A stretch of DNA of 64,000 nucleotides, taken from the NCBI GenBank assembly GCA_017744515.1, contig JAGIBF010000009.1, positions 15,934-79,933 on the forward strand, read 5' to 3'. Source of the stretch: Niastella sp. GTDB lineage: Bacteria > Bacteroidota > Bacteroidia > Chitinophagales > Chitinophagaceae. Shown here one piece after another: positions 8,966 through 16,892 of the stretch (the first letter of the stretch is position 1; each line of letters begins with the position of its first letter). A program made the translations under genes and the position numbers. The notes under the pieces are model-generated. The model worked only from the letters and a program-made list of their open reading frames with translations. It ran no database searches and was not told the origin of the DNA.

Positions 8966-9481
8966 TTATTGGTTAAAGGAATTTTCGAATGGTGTCTTTT
9001 TCTTGGTTACTGCTGCACCAATCAGGGCTGCGATAGCTCCGGAAATAACGTACCAAAAGAGCAGTATGAATATCATGAACATGGTAAAGTTCTTCTCAAA
9101 CCATTGTATACCTTGTTCTATCTGGTTGGGGTCTGCATTAGGGTTTTTGGCGGCTTCGATCCTGGCCTGTTCAACAAACTTTTCTTTTATTTCGGGGAAT
9201 AAAAAGCCTTGGGCAATGGTATACGCAACCATCAAAACAGTGATAACAGCTACTATTTTAAATCCAAATCCAAAAAGCCCTCCAAAGGTGGCCTGGTATC
9301 CGGTTTCTTTTCCATGGTTGACGACGCCCCAGATGATAGAGCCTCCAAAAATGGCTATGCTAACATATTGGATCCATCTTTCGGTATATAGATTGGCAAA
9401 GTAGATCACCAATGCCAGTACAATCAGTACCAAAGAGGCGAGTAGACCTATTGTAACTGCAGATGTAGTTTTCCTTTCCAT
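8966..9481 (-). CDS. DUF4199 membrane protein
   Basis: A 171-residue inner-membrane protein with four predicted transmembrane helices (about residues 8-28, 38-54, 67-90 and 133-158) and a charged loop between helices 3 and 4 (FPEIKEKFVEQARIEAAKNPNADPNQ). This is the Bacteroidota DUF4199 pattern; members very often sit next to a GT2 glycosyltransferase and dihydroorotase, exactly as here. The molecular function is unknown. It is 12 bp downstream of the dihydroorotase-like gene and 1 bp upstream of the GT2 gene. Confidence 0.85.
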   Translation of the reverse strand: MERKTTSAVTIGLLASLVLIVLALVIYFANLYTERWIQYVSIAIFGGSIIWGVVNHGKETGYQATFGGLFGFGFKIVAVITVLMVAYTIAQGFLFPEIKEKFVEQARIEAAKNPNADPNQIEQGIQWFEKNFTMFMIFILLFWYVISGAIAALIGAAVTKKKTPFENSFNQ

Positions 9482-9493
9482 ATCAGGCTTGTT

Positions 9494-10759
9494 TTATTGG
9501 GTTAAATGTACGCGATCTCCATTAACAATACCCCTTACTGCACCGGTTAATGTTTTACCGATAAAGGCAGAGTTCTTCGACTTCGATTGGAAACGTTTTT
9601 CATCCACTGTAATTGTTCCGGCGGGATCATAAAGCGTGATGGCTGCTTTGGCTCCTTTTTGTATGGAAGCTGCTTCAAGCCCGAATATCTTACGGGGATT
9701 GATGCTGAGTAATTCCACCCACCTGCTTTCCGGAACTTCGGGCATAGCCGTTTTCAGAACTGCATAAGCGGTTTCCAGGCCTATCATGCCATTTTTCGCA
9801 TATTCAAACTCCAATACCTTGCTGTCGAACTCATGTGGCATGTGGTGTGTGGCAATACAATCGATGGTGCCATCGAGCACTGCTTTTTTCAGTGCATTCA
9901 CTTCCGTTGCTGTGCGTAGGGGCGGATACACTTTGAGGTTGGTATCGTATTGCAGCAGATCGGCATCCGTAAAGAACAGGTGGTAGGGAGTTACGGAACA
10001 GGTAACGGCCAGACCGCCTTCTTTAGCTCTCCGGATATAATCGAGCGAACGGGGAGAGGTGACGCCGGTAAAATGCAGTTTGGAGTCGGCATAGCGGGCC
10101 AGTTTGATGTCTCTGGCCACCAGCAGTTCTTCCGCCATCATGGGTTTGCCTGGCAAGCCCAGCTGGGTAGATATGATGCCTTCGTGCACCAGCCCGTTGG
10201 CGCCTACACTTTTATCGTCGGGTATCTGGATGACCACGCCGTCGAATGCTTTTACGTACTGCAGTGCTTTCACCAGCAGCCCGGCGCTCTGGATGGGGTG
10301 GAGGCCATCGCTGAAGGCTATGGCTCCGTTGCTCCGCATATCATACATTTCCGCCAGGTCTTTTCCTTCGGCGCCCCTGGATACAGCTCCGATGGGGTGC
10401 ACATTGACCGGGAGGCTTTTTGATTTTTGCTTGATGTATTCGGTCTGTGACTTGTTGTCTACTACCGGCTTGGTATTGGGTACCACCAGCACGTCGGTAT
10501 ACCCCCCTGCAGCCGCGGCGGCGGCGCCCGTTTCGAGGGTCTCTTTGTATTCGTATCCCGGGTCGGCAAACTGGGCAAAGATATCTACCCAGCCCGGCGA
10601 CAGGGTCAGGCCCTGACCAGCAATTACCTGGTCCGCCTTTGCCTCTATGCGGGGTTGAATGTCTTTAATAATGCCGGACTCAATAAGTATATCCTGCCTG
10701 GTTTCGTGAAAAGGAGAGGATGGATCGTTAATGTAAGCCTGTTGAATGAGCAACACCAT
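9494..10759 (-). CDS. Dihydroorotase-like protein lacking metal ligands (PyrC' type)
   Basis: A 421-residue amidohydrolase-superfamily protein aligning along its whole length with class I dihydroorotase (PGYEYKETLETG, AGGYTDVLVVPNTKP, ATHHMPHEFDSK). The zinc site has decayed by eye alignment: the HxH of strand 1 is DIFAQF (residues 59-64), the HCED histidine region reads IQIPDD, the HICHVS histidine is Gly in HFTGVTS, and the catalytic Asp of ATDHAPH is His. It is therefore probably catalytically inactive, comparable with the structural PyrC' partners of aspartate transcarbamoylase in pseudomonads. The frame is intact, so it is under selection for something. It heads the DUF4199-GT2-heptose gene string. 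Confidence 0.82.
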   Translation of the reverse strand: MVLLIQQAYINDPSSPFHETRQDILIESGIIKDIQPRIEAKADQVIAGQGLTLSPGWVDIFAQFADPGYEYKETLETGAAAAAAGGYTDVLVVPNTKPVVDNKSQTEYIKQKSKSLPVNVHPIGAVSRGAEGKDLAEMYDMRSNGAIAFSDGLHPIQSAGLLVKALQYVKAFDGVVIQIPDDKSVGANGLVHEGIISTQLGLPGKPMMAEELLVARDIKLARYADSKLHFTGVTSPRSLDYIRRAKEGGLAVTCSVTPYHLFFTDADLLQYDTNLKVYPPLRTATEVNALKKAVLDGTIDCIATHHMPHEFDSKVLEFEYAKNGMIGLETAYAVLKTAMPEVPESRWVELLSINPRKIFGLEAASIQKGAKAAITLYDPAGTITVDEKRFQSKSKNSAFIGKTLTGAVRGIVNGDRVHLTQ

Positions 10760-11210
10760 TGTTCAAAAAATTGAGCGAAGTTAAGGTATTACTGGCTAAT
10801 GGGTTGGGGAGCGTTGAAAAAATGTTGATTATCAAGCGTAAGAAGCCCGTTTTCATCCTTTTGCTTCATTTCCCTTATTTTTTGACTGTAACAGAACTTT
10901 TCTTAAAAACTACATCAAAGCATAGTTGAACACATTTTGCTATTCGTTATACCACACGGAGGACTAAGTCCAGACTTAAGGAATACAAAACCAGTACAGA
11001 GCGACAATTCCTCGCTCATGCAAGGAGGCAACTATTTTCAACGGAGGAAGAGTAATCATCCTCCGTTCACTCAAATCGTTCTTAATACACTCCATTCATT
11101 CTCTCCATACCCAGCATTCAGTTTTCAGGGAGGCTATCGGCACAGCGGGTCATTACTGCAGGTGTGCAGATCGCTTTCCAATAGCCTTCTGAAAACATGA
11201 GCGTTAACAA
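10760..11210. other. 451-bp gap rich in inverted repeats
   Basis: No convincing gene. The 87-aa ORF on the plus strand has no recognisable features. The stretch 10957-11196 carries several hairpin-forming segments: GGAC-TAA-GTCC (10961), GAGCG/CGCTC (10999-11016), AACGGAGGA/TCCTCCGTT (11040-11067), and a long nested hairpin at 11121-11196. It may encode a structured RNA or be the remnant of a mobile sequence. The orientation cannot be fixed; no TTG-N19/20-TAnnTTTG promoter was found on either strand. Confidence 0.5.
11121..11196. repeat. Long nested imperfect hairpin (76 nt)
   Basis: GTTTTCAG at 11121 pairs with CTGAAAAC ending at 11196. The stem continues with one bulge through GGCTAT/ATAGCC and CGG/CCA-side pairs, then AGCG/CGCT, and is capped by CTGCA-GGTG-TGCAG. 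In total about 27 of 33 possible positions pair, far beyond chance for an intergenic stretch of this size. No T-tract follows on either strand, so it is not an ordinary terminator. Confidence 0.6.
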
Positions 11211-11522
11211 TCAGGGCAGGTCACTGTAGATGATGGCTATCGGGAAAAACAGGAAAAAGCCATACTCGTACTCGTGGAGCCCCCATGCCGGCGTGGCGCT
11301 GAAGGTGTAGCCTGGGTTGGCATTGCGCAGGCGTTGCATTTCTCCGTTTACAGTGTTCGTGGTACCTACGGGATAGTACGCGTCATAATCGTAGTACCAG
11401 GTGTAGATAAACAGGGCTTTGGATGTGGCTGGTGCAGCAGGTTGTGGGGTGGCGGTAATGGATTGGCCTGGACATAGCGCCAGCAGCAGGGTAATGATAC
11501 CCAGGGAGAGTGCTTTTTTCAT
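11211..11522 (-). CDS. Small secreted protein of unknown function
   Basis: A 103-residue protein with a signal peptide (MKKALSLGIITLLLALCPGQSITA) followed by about 75 residues with many aromatics (FIYTWYYDYDAYYP; HEYEYGFFLFFPIAIIY). I recognise no family. An AAAGGAGG sequence lies just upstream of the ATG. The gene stands alone between an inverted-repeat-rich gap and the acid phosphatase gene. A real signal peptide and a clean stop make coding likely, but homologues would be needed to confirm it. Confidence 0.55.
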   Translation of the reverse strand: MKKALSLGIITLLLALCPGQSITATPQPAAPATSKALFIYTWYYDYDAYYPVGTTNTVNGEMQRLRNANPGYTFSATPAWGLHEYEYGFFLFFPIAIIYSDLP

Positions 11523-11636
11523 AACAAAGGAGGTTTAATGAATGAATAATCCTCCATCATTGCGCTGTATACAATTTACATCATTTATTCGGTGTGTTCG
11601 GGGCAATAACGTTGATAGAAGTCAAAAAACTCATAC

Positions 11637-12422
11637 TTAATAACCTGTTAACCTGGCCTGACGCTTGGCTTCTTTTTGTGCCGGCGTGAGGTTGCGTTCG
11701 TAATCGTACAGGGCGTTTTCCCATTCGCCGTAGATGGCATTGGGCAATACGATAAATTTGCGACCCCATTCGTCTTTTATCCTGTCAGCTTCCTCTCTTC
11801 TGATGTCGATCGGTTTCTTTTCAAATGCTGTGGTGAAATCGGTGAGGTTGTCGCCCAATAACATCACGATCTCATATTCCGCCATTACTTTCTGCCGCCT
11901 TGCTTCTTTGGAAGAAGTGTTAAGAAGGAACAACATGTGGGCGGTATCGGCGTCGGGCAATTGTAATTGTTGAAGGTTCAACAAGGTGCTGGTAATCTCA
12001 CTGGTGTCGCGGTTGCTGATGTAAAAGATGCTAAGACCTTTTTGTTTGGCCGCTTGCAAAAAAGCTACGGCACCCGGAAGGGCAGTAGCTACGGAGCGGC
12101 TGGTCCATTGTTTCCATGCCTGGCTGCTGTATTCTTTTCCCTGTTTGATGAGCTGGGCTTCGCTGTAGCTATTGTCGAGGATGGTTTCGTCGAGGTCGGT
12201 AACGATGGCCAGTTTCTTTTTGCGGAGCTTTCGCTTGGGTATTTCCTGCAGGCGCAGGTGTGCCAGGTTGAATGCCTGGTAGCATAAGGCCCTGTACTCG
12301 GCAGCTGTTTGCTGGAACAGCACGGGATATGACTTGATACTGGTAGCCGGCACGGTGGTTTCCTGTGCAGGCAATGCCTGAACGACTATCAGGCCAAATA
12401 AAAGCGGCATGAGTTGTTTCAT
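11637..12422 (-). CDS. HAD-superfamily acid phosphatase (class B / e(P4)-like)
   Basis: A secreted phosphatase of about 261 residues. The ATG at 12422 is chosen because it gives a signal peptide (MKQLMPLLFGLIVVQALPAQE); the track start adds 22 residues running into the neighbouring terminator. The HAD nucleophile motif is VTDLDETILDNS (DxDxT), followed by motif II FYISNRD and the Lys and Asp motifs MLLGDNLTDF. This is the e(P4)/acid phosphatase class, which dephosphorylates nucleotides or other phosphomonoesters in the periplasm or at the outer membrane. No lipobox cysteine is visible, so it is probably soluble. A TACATTTG -7-like box lies 5 bp upstream on the minus strand, without a good -33 partner. 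Confidence 0.85.
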   Translation of the reverse strand: MKQLMPLLFGLIVVQALPAQETTVPATSIKSYPVLFQQTAAEYRALCYQAFNLAHLRLQEIPKRKLRKKKLAIVTDLDETILDNSYSEAQLIKQGKEYSSQAWKQWTSRSVATALPGAVAFLQAAKQKGLSIFYISNRDTSEITSTLLNLQQLQLPDADTAHMLFLLNTSSKEARRQKVMAEYEIVMLLGDNLTDFTTAFEKKPIDIRREEADRIKDEWGRKFIVLPNAIYGEWENALYDYERNLTPAQKEAKRQARLTGY

Positions 12423-12467
12423 AGCCCAAATGTAACTTGTTTGGACTATTGGAGGATATGTAAAAAG

Positions 12468-12499
12468 AAACGGGGCACCTGATAACAAGTGCCCGTTTA
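12468..12499 (-). terminator. Intrinsic terminator of the wcaJ-type gene
   Basis: On the minus strand, AAACGGG-CAC pairs with GTG-CCCCGTTT around a 10-nt loop and is followed by TCTTTTTAC. It lies directly 3' of the sugar-phosphate transferase gene ending at 12529. Confidence 0.7.
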
Positions 12500-12528
12500 T
12501 TTATTCTACGGTAATAGGGAATACGCTT

Positions 12529-13908
12529 TTAAAAGGCTGCCTTATGTGTTTTCTCACTGAATACAGTAAGGAATATGATCTTGATGTCGAGCACAGGCGT
12601 CCAGTTCTCTACATACCAAAGGTCATGAGCGGTACGGTTGTTCTTTTGCTCGTCAGTATCAGTAGGGCCTCTCCAGCCATTTACCTGCGCCCATCCTGTA
12701 ATGCCGGGCTTTAGGTAGTGACGGATCATATAGTTGTCCACTTCGCGCTGCATCACCTCATTGAGGAAGATACGATGGGGGCGGGGACCTACCACGCTCA
12801 TATCACCGATCAAAACGTTGATGAATTGAGGTAACTCGTCAAGGCTGTATTTACGTATCACACGACCGATCTTCGTTACGCGGGGATCATCTTTGGTAGT
12901 AGATGCTTTTCCGGCAACAGCCGCATCGTTTTGATACATGCTCCTGAACTTATAAAGTTTGAACTGACGGCCACCTTGTCCCAAACGAATGGGGCAATAG
13001 AATACCGGGCCGGCAGATTCCCATTTGATAAGGATAGCCAATACCAGGAACAAAGGCGCCAGCATGATCAATGCCATCAGGGAGAAGATCACATCACAAA
13101 CACGCTTCAATGTTGCGAAGCGGAATCTGTCGAGTGATATCTCACGGATATTGATAATAGGCATATCGCCAAAACTGGTAGTCTTATAGTTGCGGCCTAA
13201 GAGACGAAAGTAGTCGGGCACCAGGCGCACCCGTATACCATGATAGTCGGCTTTATCGGCTACAAATTGAATTTTCTCATCGAGGTGAGTGGGTAATGCA
13301 ATGATCACTTCATCCACCTTTTTCTCTTTCAATACCTTGTCCATGTCCGATATGCGGCCAATGATCTGGTATTGGAGATCGGAATCTTCAGGATTGTCAT
13401 CGAGAAAGCCGATGATGCGGTATCCAAAGTCTGGATTCTGGTGAAAGTAGTTTTCGATGTGTGCACCAACACGTCCTGCACCAACTACCAATGCCTTGCG
13501 CACATTACGCCCGTCGATGCGCATGCTGCGTACGATGGAGAATAGCAGGTAATTGACAATCATATTGATTGCCGGAAAGCCCAGCAGGAATGTCATGAAT
13601 TGTGTTTTGGTATATCCTTGCGGTATACCCAGCACGAGATATAATAAGCAGAGCACCGCTATCATTTCGAAGTGCGTCTTCAAATGATTCTTAAAGCGAT
13701 ACCTCAAACCATTATGTAAGTGTAAATAATAAACCTTGTTCTTGGAGGTGATGAATATCCAGGTTAAGATCAAGGTAATGAGATACAGATAGTTCTGTTC
13801 ACTCATGCCATGTCCGTAGAACATGTTAATGCCTGCAAAACATCCTATAAGAGTCAGAAAGTCTCCGGCACCGTATAGCAACGTAAGTCGCCTGTCTGAA
13901 CGAATCAT
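12529..13908 (-). CDS. Undecaprenyl-phosphate sugar phosphotransferase (WcaJ-type)
   Basis: A 459-residue polyprenyl sugar-1-phosphate transferase that starts the lipid-linked repeat unit by moving a hexose 1-phosphate from a UDP-sugar to undecaprenyl phosphate. Four N-terminal transmembrane helices (residues 10-130) precede a CoA-binding-like Rossmann segment (VVGAGRVGAHIENYF), a fifth membrane helix (about 270-290), and the catalytic Bac_transf domain with KLYKFRSMYQNDA, SLDELPQFINVLIGDMSVVG and KPGITGWAQVNGWRG. It is the only initiating transferase visible, so it probably serves the exopolysaccharide operon at 15.5-31.3 kb although transcribed separately. A terminator follows. Confidence 0.92.
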   Translation of the reverse strand: MIRSDRRLTLLYGAGDFLTLIGCFAGINMFYGHGMSEQNYLYLITLILTWIFITSKNKVYYLHLHNGLRYRFKNHLKTHFEMIAVLCLLYLVLGIPQGYTKTQFMTFLLGFPAINMIVNYLLFSIVRSMRIDGRNVRKALVVGAGRVGAHIENYFHQNPDFGYRIIGFLDDNPEDSDLQYQIIGRISDMDKVLKEKKVDEVIIALPTHLDEKIQFVADKADYHGIRVRLVPDYFRLLGRNYKTTSFGDMPIINIREISLDRFRFATLKRVCDVIFSLMALIMLAPLFLVLAILIKWESAGPVFYCPIRLGQGGRQFKLYKFRSMYQNDAAVAGKASTTKDDPRVTKIGRVIRKYSLDELPQFINVLIGDMSVVGPRPHRIFLNEVMQREVDNYMIRHYLKPGITGWAQVNGWRGPTDTDEQKNNRTAHDLWYVENWTPVLDIKIIFLTVFSEKTHKAAF

Positions 13909-14226
13909 ATAAGGATATGGGTTAAGTTTTCTAAAGGATAATTGATTAACTGGCCAAACTGATCACGTACGAATAACCAATTAAGAAACGCAAAACTATA
14001 AGTTATATGATGCAGGTGAAAGTGGTGAAACATAATTTATTTGCGTGTATATATAAGTACAACATGTTTATCTGTATGGGAATTATTTTCCAAAAGAGGG
14101 AAAGTTGAGAATCATCAAAGAGCTAATTATCACGATTGTATATAATAATAATGGCTGTTCTATTGCGTTAAAGAAAAGCGGTTTCTATATTGTGCCGCAA
14201 TTGTTATTGCTCTAAACTCGTATCTT
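13909..14226. other. 318-bp AT-rich divergent promoter region
   Basis: The gap between the divergent wcaJ-type gene and the barrel-protein gene. Besides the wcaJ-side -7 box described separately, it is AT-rich (runs such as TATATAATAATAATGG) with no ORF and no strong inverted repeat. I see no convincing consensus promoter for the plus-strand gene. Confidence 0.5.
13991..14020 (-). promoter_or_regulatory. Candidate promoter of the wcaJ-type gene
   Basis: On the minus strand the -7 element TAGTTTTG (13998-13991) matches the Bacteroidota TAnnTTTG consensus exactly. A TTC replaces the -33 TTG at a spacing of 19 bp. It would place the start of transcription roughly 75 bp upstream of the start codon at 13908. 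Confidence 0.45.
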
Positions 14227-14790
14227 ATGATGGCATCCCTACGCTCCCGTATCTATGGGCTTATTCTATTGTCGTGTATATCACTTCCTGGTTTTTCTCA
14301 GTGGAGTGACGGGCCTTTTCTGAGTCTTGGTATACAGGCCGGTTTTCCTTTAAACAAACAAGTGAAAGCTTATTCATGGGCTGTCGGTGGTTTGGGTAAG
14401 TTCTCCCTTCCGCTGGGTACCAATGATTATTTCACTTTTTCATTAAATGCTTTAAGTATTAATGGAAAGGGCAAGGGAGCTGTGCAGGAGACTGATAAAG
14501 GCTTGAAAGAACATGATATTCTTTCAGGATTTATAGGTTACCGGTATGATTTCCGGAAGGAAGATGCTACTAATTATTTCTTTATGGAACCTCAGATCGG
14601 CTGGACTGCTTCCGGCACTGACTATAATACTTTCTCTGTGTTGCCGATGGTCGGTTACTCGCTGAATGCAAAGATCGATTTTGGTCTCTGGTATCATGCT
14701 TCTACTACTACACAGCGTTATTCCAAGATCGGTGTGCTGGGTGTTTTGGTAGCGTATAACTTCCACTTTGCAAGCAGAAATGCTGAATAA
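14227..14790 (+). CDS. Outer-membrane beta-barrel protein (porin-like)
   Basis: A 187-residue protein with a signal peptide (GLILLSCISLPGFSQ) followed by alternating hydrophobic/polar strands such as LSLGIQAGFPL, FTFSLNALSI, GFIGYRYDF and FFMEPQIGW, ending in AYNFHF. The 8-stranded outer-membrane barrel type is common in Bacteroidota. The C-terminal strand is followed by five residues rather than ending at Phe. Ligand or role is unknown. It is divergent from the wcaJ-type gene and 105 bp upstream of an acetyltransferase gene. Confidence 0.75.
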   Translation: MMASLRSRIYGLILLSCISLPGFSQWSDGPFLSLGIQAGFPLNKQVKAYSWAVGGLGKFSLPLGTNDYFTFSLNALSINGKGKGAVQETDKGLKEHDILSGFIGYRYDFRKEDATNYFFMEPQIGWTASGTDYNTFSVLPMVGYSLNAKIDFGLWYHASTTTQRYSKIGVLGVLVAYNFHFASRNAE

Positions 14791-14895
14791 AAAGTTATAT
14801 TAATCCAATTATAATGTCATCCTGCCAATAGCTTTTGAAGGGTTCCGTTAATACAAGGGAGCATTTTCCCCCATTGTTTAATTGCAGGAACCTAT

Positions 14896-15459
14896 ATGCA
14901 AAAGAATATTCAGAGTGATCTTTACCGGTATGGCGGATTGACCGGTTCAAAGGGCTTTTTAAAAGGCCTCAGGATACCCGGTTTTCGTTATACGTATTTA
15001 CTTCGTAAAGCTTCCACGTATAAAAAATATACTCCCGGTTGGTTTTTCTATTCTTTCCTATTGAACAGGTATGCTTATAAGTATGGCTTTCAGATACCTT
15101 CCCGTACTTCAATAGGTGAAGGTTTTTATATTGGTCATTATGGATTTGTTGTGATCAATGAAAAAGCCAGGATTGGCAGGAATTGTACCATAGGGCCTGG
15201 TGTTACTATCGGTCAGGCTAACCGGGGAAAGCTCAAAGGTTATCCCACCATTGGGGACAATGTGTGGATTGGAACGAATGCTGTAATTGTGGGTAATGTC
15301 AGGATCGGTTCAAATGTGTTGATCGCTCCTAATGCTTTTGTGAATCAGGATATTCCTGGAAGCTCTATGGTGATAGGTAATCCCTGTCAGATCATACCCA
15401 AAGAAAATCCTTGTGAGAGTTATATCAATTTTGTCCTGGAACCGGAAACAATAGTATAA
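14896..15459 (+). CDS. Serine-acetyltransferase-like hexapeptide acyltransferase
   Basis: A 187-residue left-handed beta-helix enzyme. The hexapeptide repeats are clear from residue 70 on (PSRTSIGEGFYIGHYG, IGRNCTIGPGVTIG, PTIGDNVWIGTNAVIVGNVR, IGSNVLIAPNAFV), with the catalytic-type His in FYIGHYG. The pattern resembles the CysE/serine acetyltransferase branch used in Bacteroidota polysaccharide loci to acetylate sugars. The N-terminal 60 residues are helical and basic, possibly membrane-associated (YKKYTPGWFFYSFLL). It is read toward the exopolysaccharide operon and shares a bidirectional terminator with it. Confidence 0.8.
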   Translation: MQKNIQSDLYRYGGLTGSKGFLKGLRIPGFRYTYLLRKASTYKKYTPGWFFYSFLLNRYAYKYGFQIPSRTSIGEGFYIGHYGFVVINEKARIGRNCTIGPGVTIGQANRGKLKGYPTIGDNVWIGTNAVIVGNVRIGSNVLIAPNAFVNQDIPGSSMVIGNPCQIIPKENPCESYINFVLEPETIV

Positions 15460-15485
15460 TGTAGATCTGATTGTTGTTTTATAGT

Positions 15486-15514
15486 AAAAAGCCAGCATAT
15501 TCTGCTGGCTTTTT
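15486..15514. terminator. Bidirectional intrinsic terminator
   Basis: AAAAA-GCCAGCA-TATTC-TGCTGGC-TTTTT forms a perfect 7-bp GC stem extended by A:T pairs. It has T-tracts on both strands and lies between the converging 14896 and 15552 genes, so it can end both transcripts, including the long exopolysaccharide operon. Confidence 0.85.
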
Positions 15515-15551
15515 GGGTAGTTGTAAGGGCTTGTATTAAAAAGGGAAATAT

Positions 15552-16316
15552 TTAGCGGGGCCTTACTTTTAGCATCAGCCTGAAAAAGAAGGCACTGTTC
15601 TGTATCAAAAAGCGAATGGTGGCATAATACTTTGGCCATAACCTTTTAGGCTCTTTTGTCAGCCTGTAAACCCATCTTAATCCCATCTTCTTTATCCATT
15701 CCGGGCTTTTCAATGTTTCATCAGCCAGGTACAGGAATACGCCTCCTACACCCATCATTAATGATTTATCCAGCTGCTGGTGAAAGTGGTGCATCAGGTA
15801 ATCCTGTTTAGGGCTGCTGATACCAATCCATACAATGTCTGGTTTAAGCGCATTGATAGTCGCTATGTCGGCTGTAATGGCTGCATTGCCTGCAATAGCG
15901 GAAGCTGCCACAAAAGGTGGTGCTTTATAACCAAGTATTTTTGCTTTGGGATATTGTTGTTGCAGATTCTTCTGCAGATTCACCAGCAATTCATCTGTGC
16001 CTCCGTAGAAGTAATGAGTAAGTTCTGTTTGCAATAATGCTTTGCACAAGTGAAAGCCTGAAACGGTGCTTACTGATTTGTTGCCACGCAGTCTTGCCAC
16101 TAATTGCGACGGCTTACCATCAGGCATCGTAAGGTAGGCATTGTTCAATATGCTCAACAGTTGAGGATCACCATTCGCTTCTTTTACCACTGATGCATCC
16201 GGAAAGCAGATGTAGGCCGGTGCATTAAATGGATAGCTGCTGACCTTTTTGATCGCTTCTTCAGGATTGATGACCGATATATGCACGCCTAAGAAATCAA
16301 ACCGGCTGTTGTTCAT
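15552..16316 (-). CDS. WecG/TagA/CpsF-family glycosyltransferase
   Basis: About 254 residues, GT26 family, which adds a sugar to a lipid-linked acceptor (for example ManNAc transfer in enterobacterial common antigen or teichoic acid linkage units). I chose the ATG at 16316 (MNNSRFDFLGVHISVIN), which overlaps the upstream gene by 20 bp; the track start at 16367 adds residues translated from that gene's coding strand. Family marks are FPDASVVKEANGDPQL, MPDGKPSQLVARLRG, FYGGTDELLVNL, DIVWIGISSPKQDYLM and GVGGVFLYLADETLKSPEWIKKMGLRWVYRL (in part). It is the last gene of the operon. Confidence 0.92.
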   Translation of the reverse strand: MNNSRFDFLGVHISVINPEEAIKKVSSYPFNAPAYICFPDASVVKEANGDPQLLSILNNAYLTMPDGKPSQLVARLRGNKSVSTVSGFHLCKALLQTELTHYFYGGTDELLVNLQKNLQQQYPKAKILGYKAPPFVAASAIAGNAAITADIATINALKPDIVWIGISSPKQDYLMHHFHQQLDKSLMMGVGGVFLYLADETLKSPEWIKKMGLRWVYRLTKEPKRLWPKYYATIRFLIQNSAFFFRLMLKVRPR

Positions 16317-16890
16317 CTTTTTTAAGTTTTTTGATAAAGCGGGCCGGATTGCCTGCCCATATTTCATTAGGTGGTATGTTGCCAGATACTACACTGCCTG
16401 CTCCCACCACTGAATTGTCGCCAATGGTAACACCTTTCAGTATGATTGAGGCGCCGCCAATGAACACATTGTTACCTATATGGATTGCTGCTGTTCTGTA
16501 ATTATCGTTGGGAGTGGCAAGACGAACATCCGGGTCGATGGGATGGAAGTCGGAATCCCAGATCTTACAACTTCCGCCGATCATTACATTGTTGCCCAGG
16601 GTGATGGATTGGGCACAATAGATGGCAGAGTTGCTCATCCGCAGGTTCGTTCCGATGGTCAATAATGCACCGGGTTTCACCACGATCGAGCTCCTCGTAT
16701 CTCCTCCGATAGGATTTTTGTATTTACCCGAGTTGATCCTTGCATGATCGCCAATAGTCATTCTGCCGCGGTTGATGATCAATAAGGGACCGAAGATGGT
16801 GATCTTTCCATGTTTCACTTTGAACAGCCACAATTTGAACAGGTTCAAAGGCAGGAAAAGGAGCTGATATATCTTTTTAAAGATTCCCAT
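16297..16890 (-). CDS. Hexapeptide acyltransferase (maltose O-acetyltransferase-like)
   Basis: A 197-residue left-handed beta-helix acyltransferase. An amphipathic N-terminal helix (FKKIYQLLFLPLNLFKLWLF) precedes hexapeptide turns: ITLGNNVMIGGSCKIWDSDFHP with the catalytic His, then IHIGNNVFIGGASIILKGVTIGDNSVV and the C-terminal GNPARFIKK. The WDSDFHP motif is the usual acetyl-CoA-dependent sugar O-acetyltransferase active-site loop. The acceptor sugar is unknown. It begins 2 bp after the upstream glycosyltransferase ends. Confidence 0.87.
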   Translation of the reverse strand: MGIFKKIYQLLFLPLNLFKLWLFKVKHGKITIFGPLLIINRGRMTIGDHARINSGKYKNPIGGDTRSSIVVKPGALLTIGTNLRMSNSAIYCAQSITLGNNVMIGGSCKIWDSDFHPIDPDVRLATPNDNYRTAAIHIGNNVFIGGASIILKGVTIGDNSVVGAGSVVSGNIPPNEIWAGNPARFIKKLKKDEQQPV

Positions 16891-16892
16891 AT

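Noticed and set aside
10937-11200. Plus-strand 87-aa ORF
   Set aside because: No signal peptide, domain or plausible start context, and it lies across the hairpin-rich segment; the stop in front of the neighbour gives no operon logic.
12427-12434. TACATTTG -7 box (minus strand) 5 bp before the acid phosphatase ATG
   Set aside because: No TTG at 19-20 bp and it would imply a leaderless transcript; not strong enough to call a promoter.
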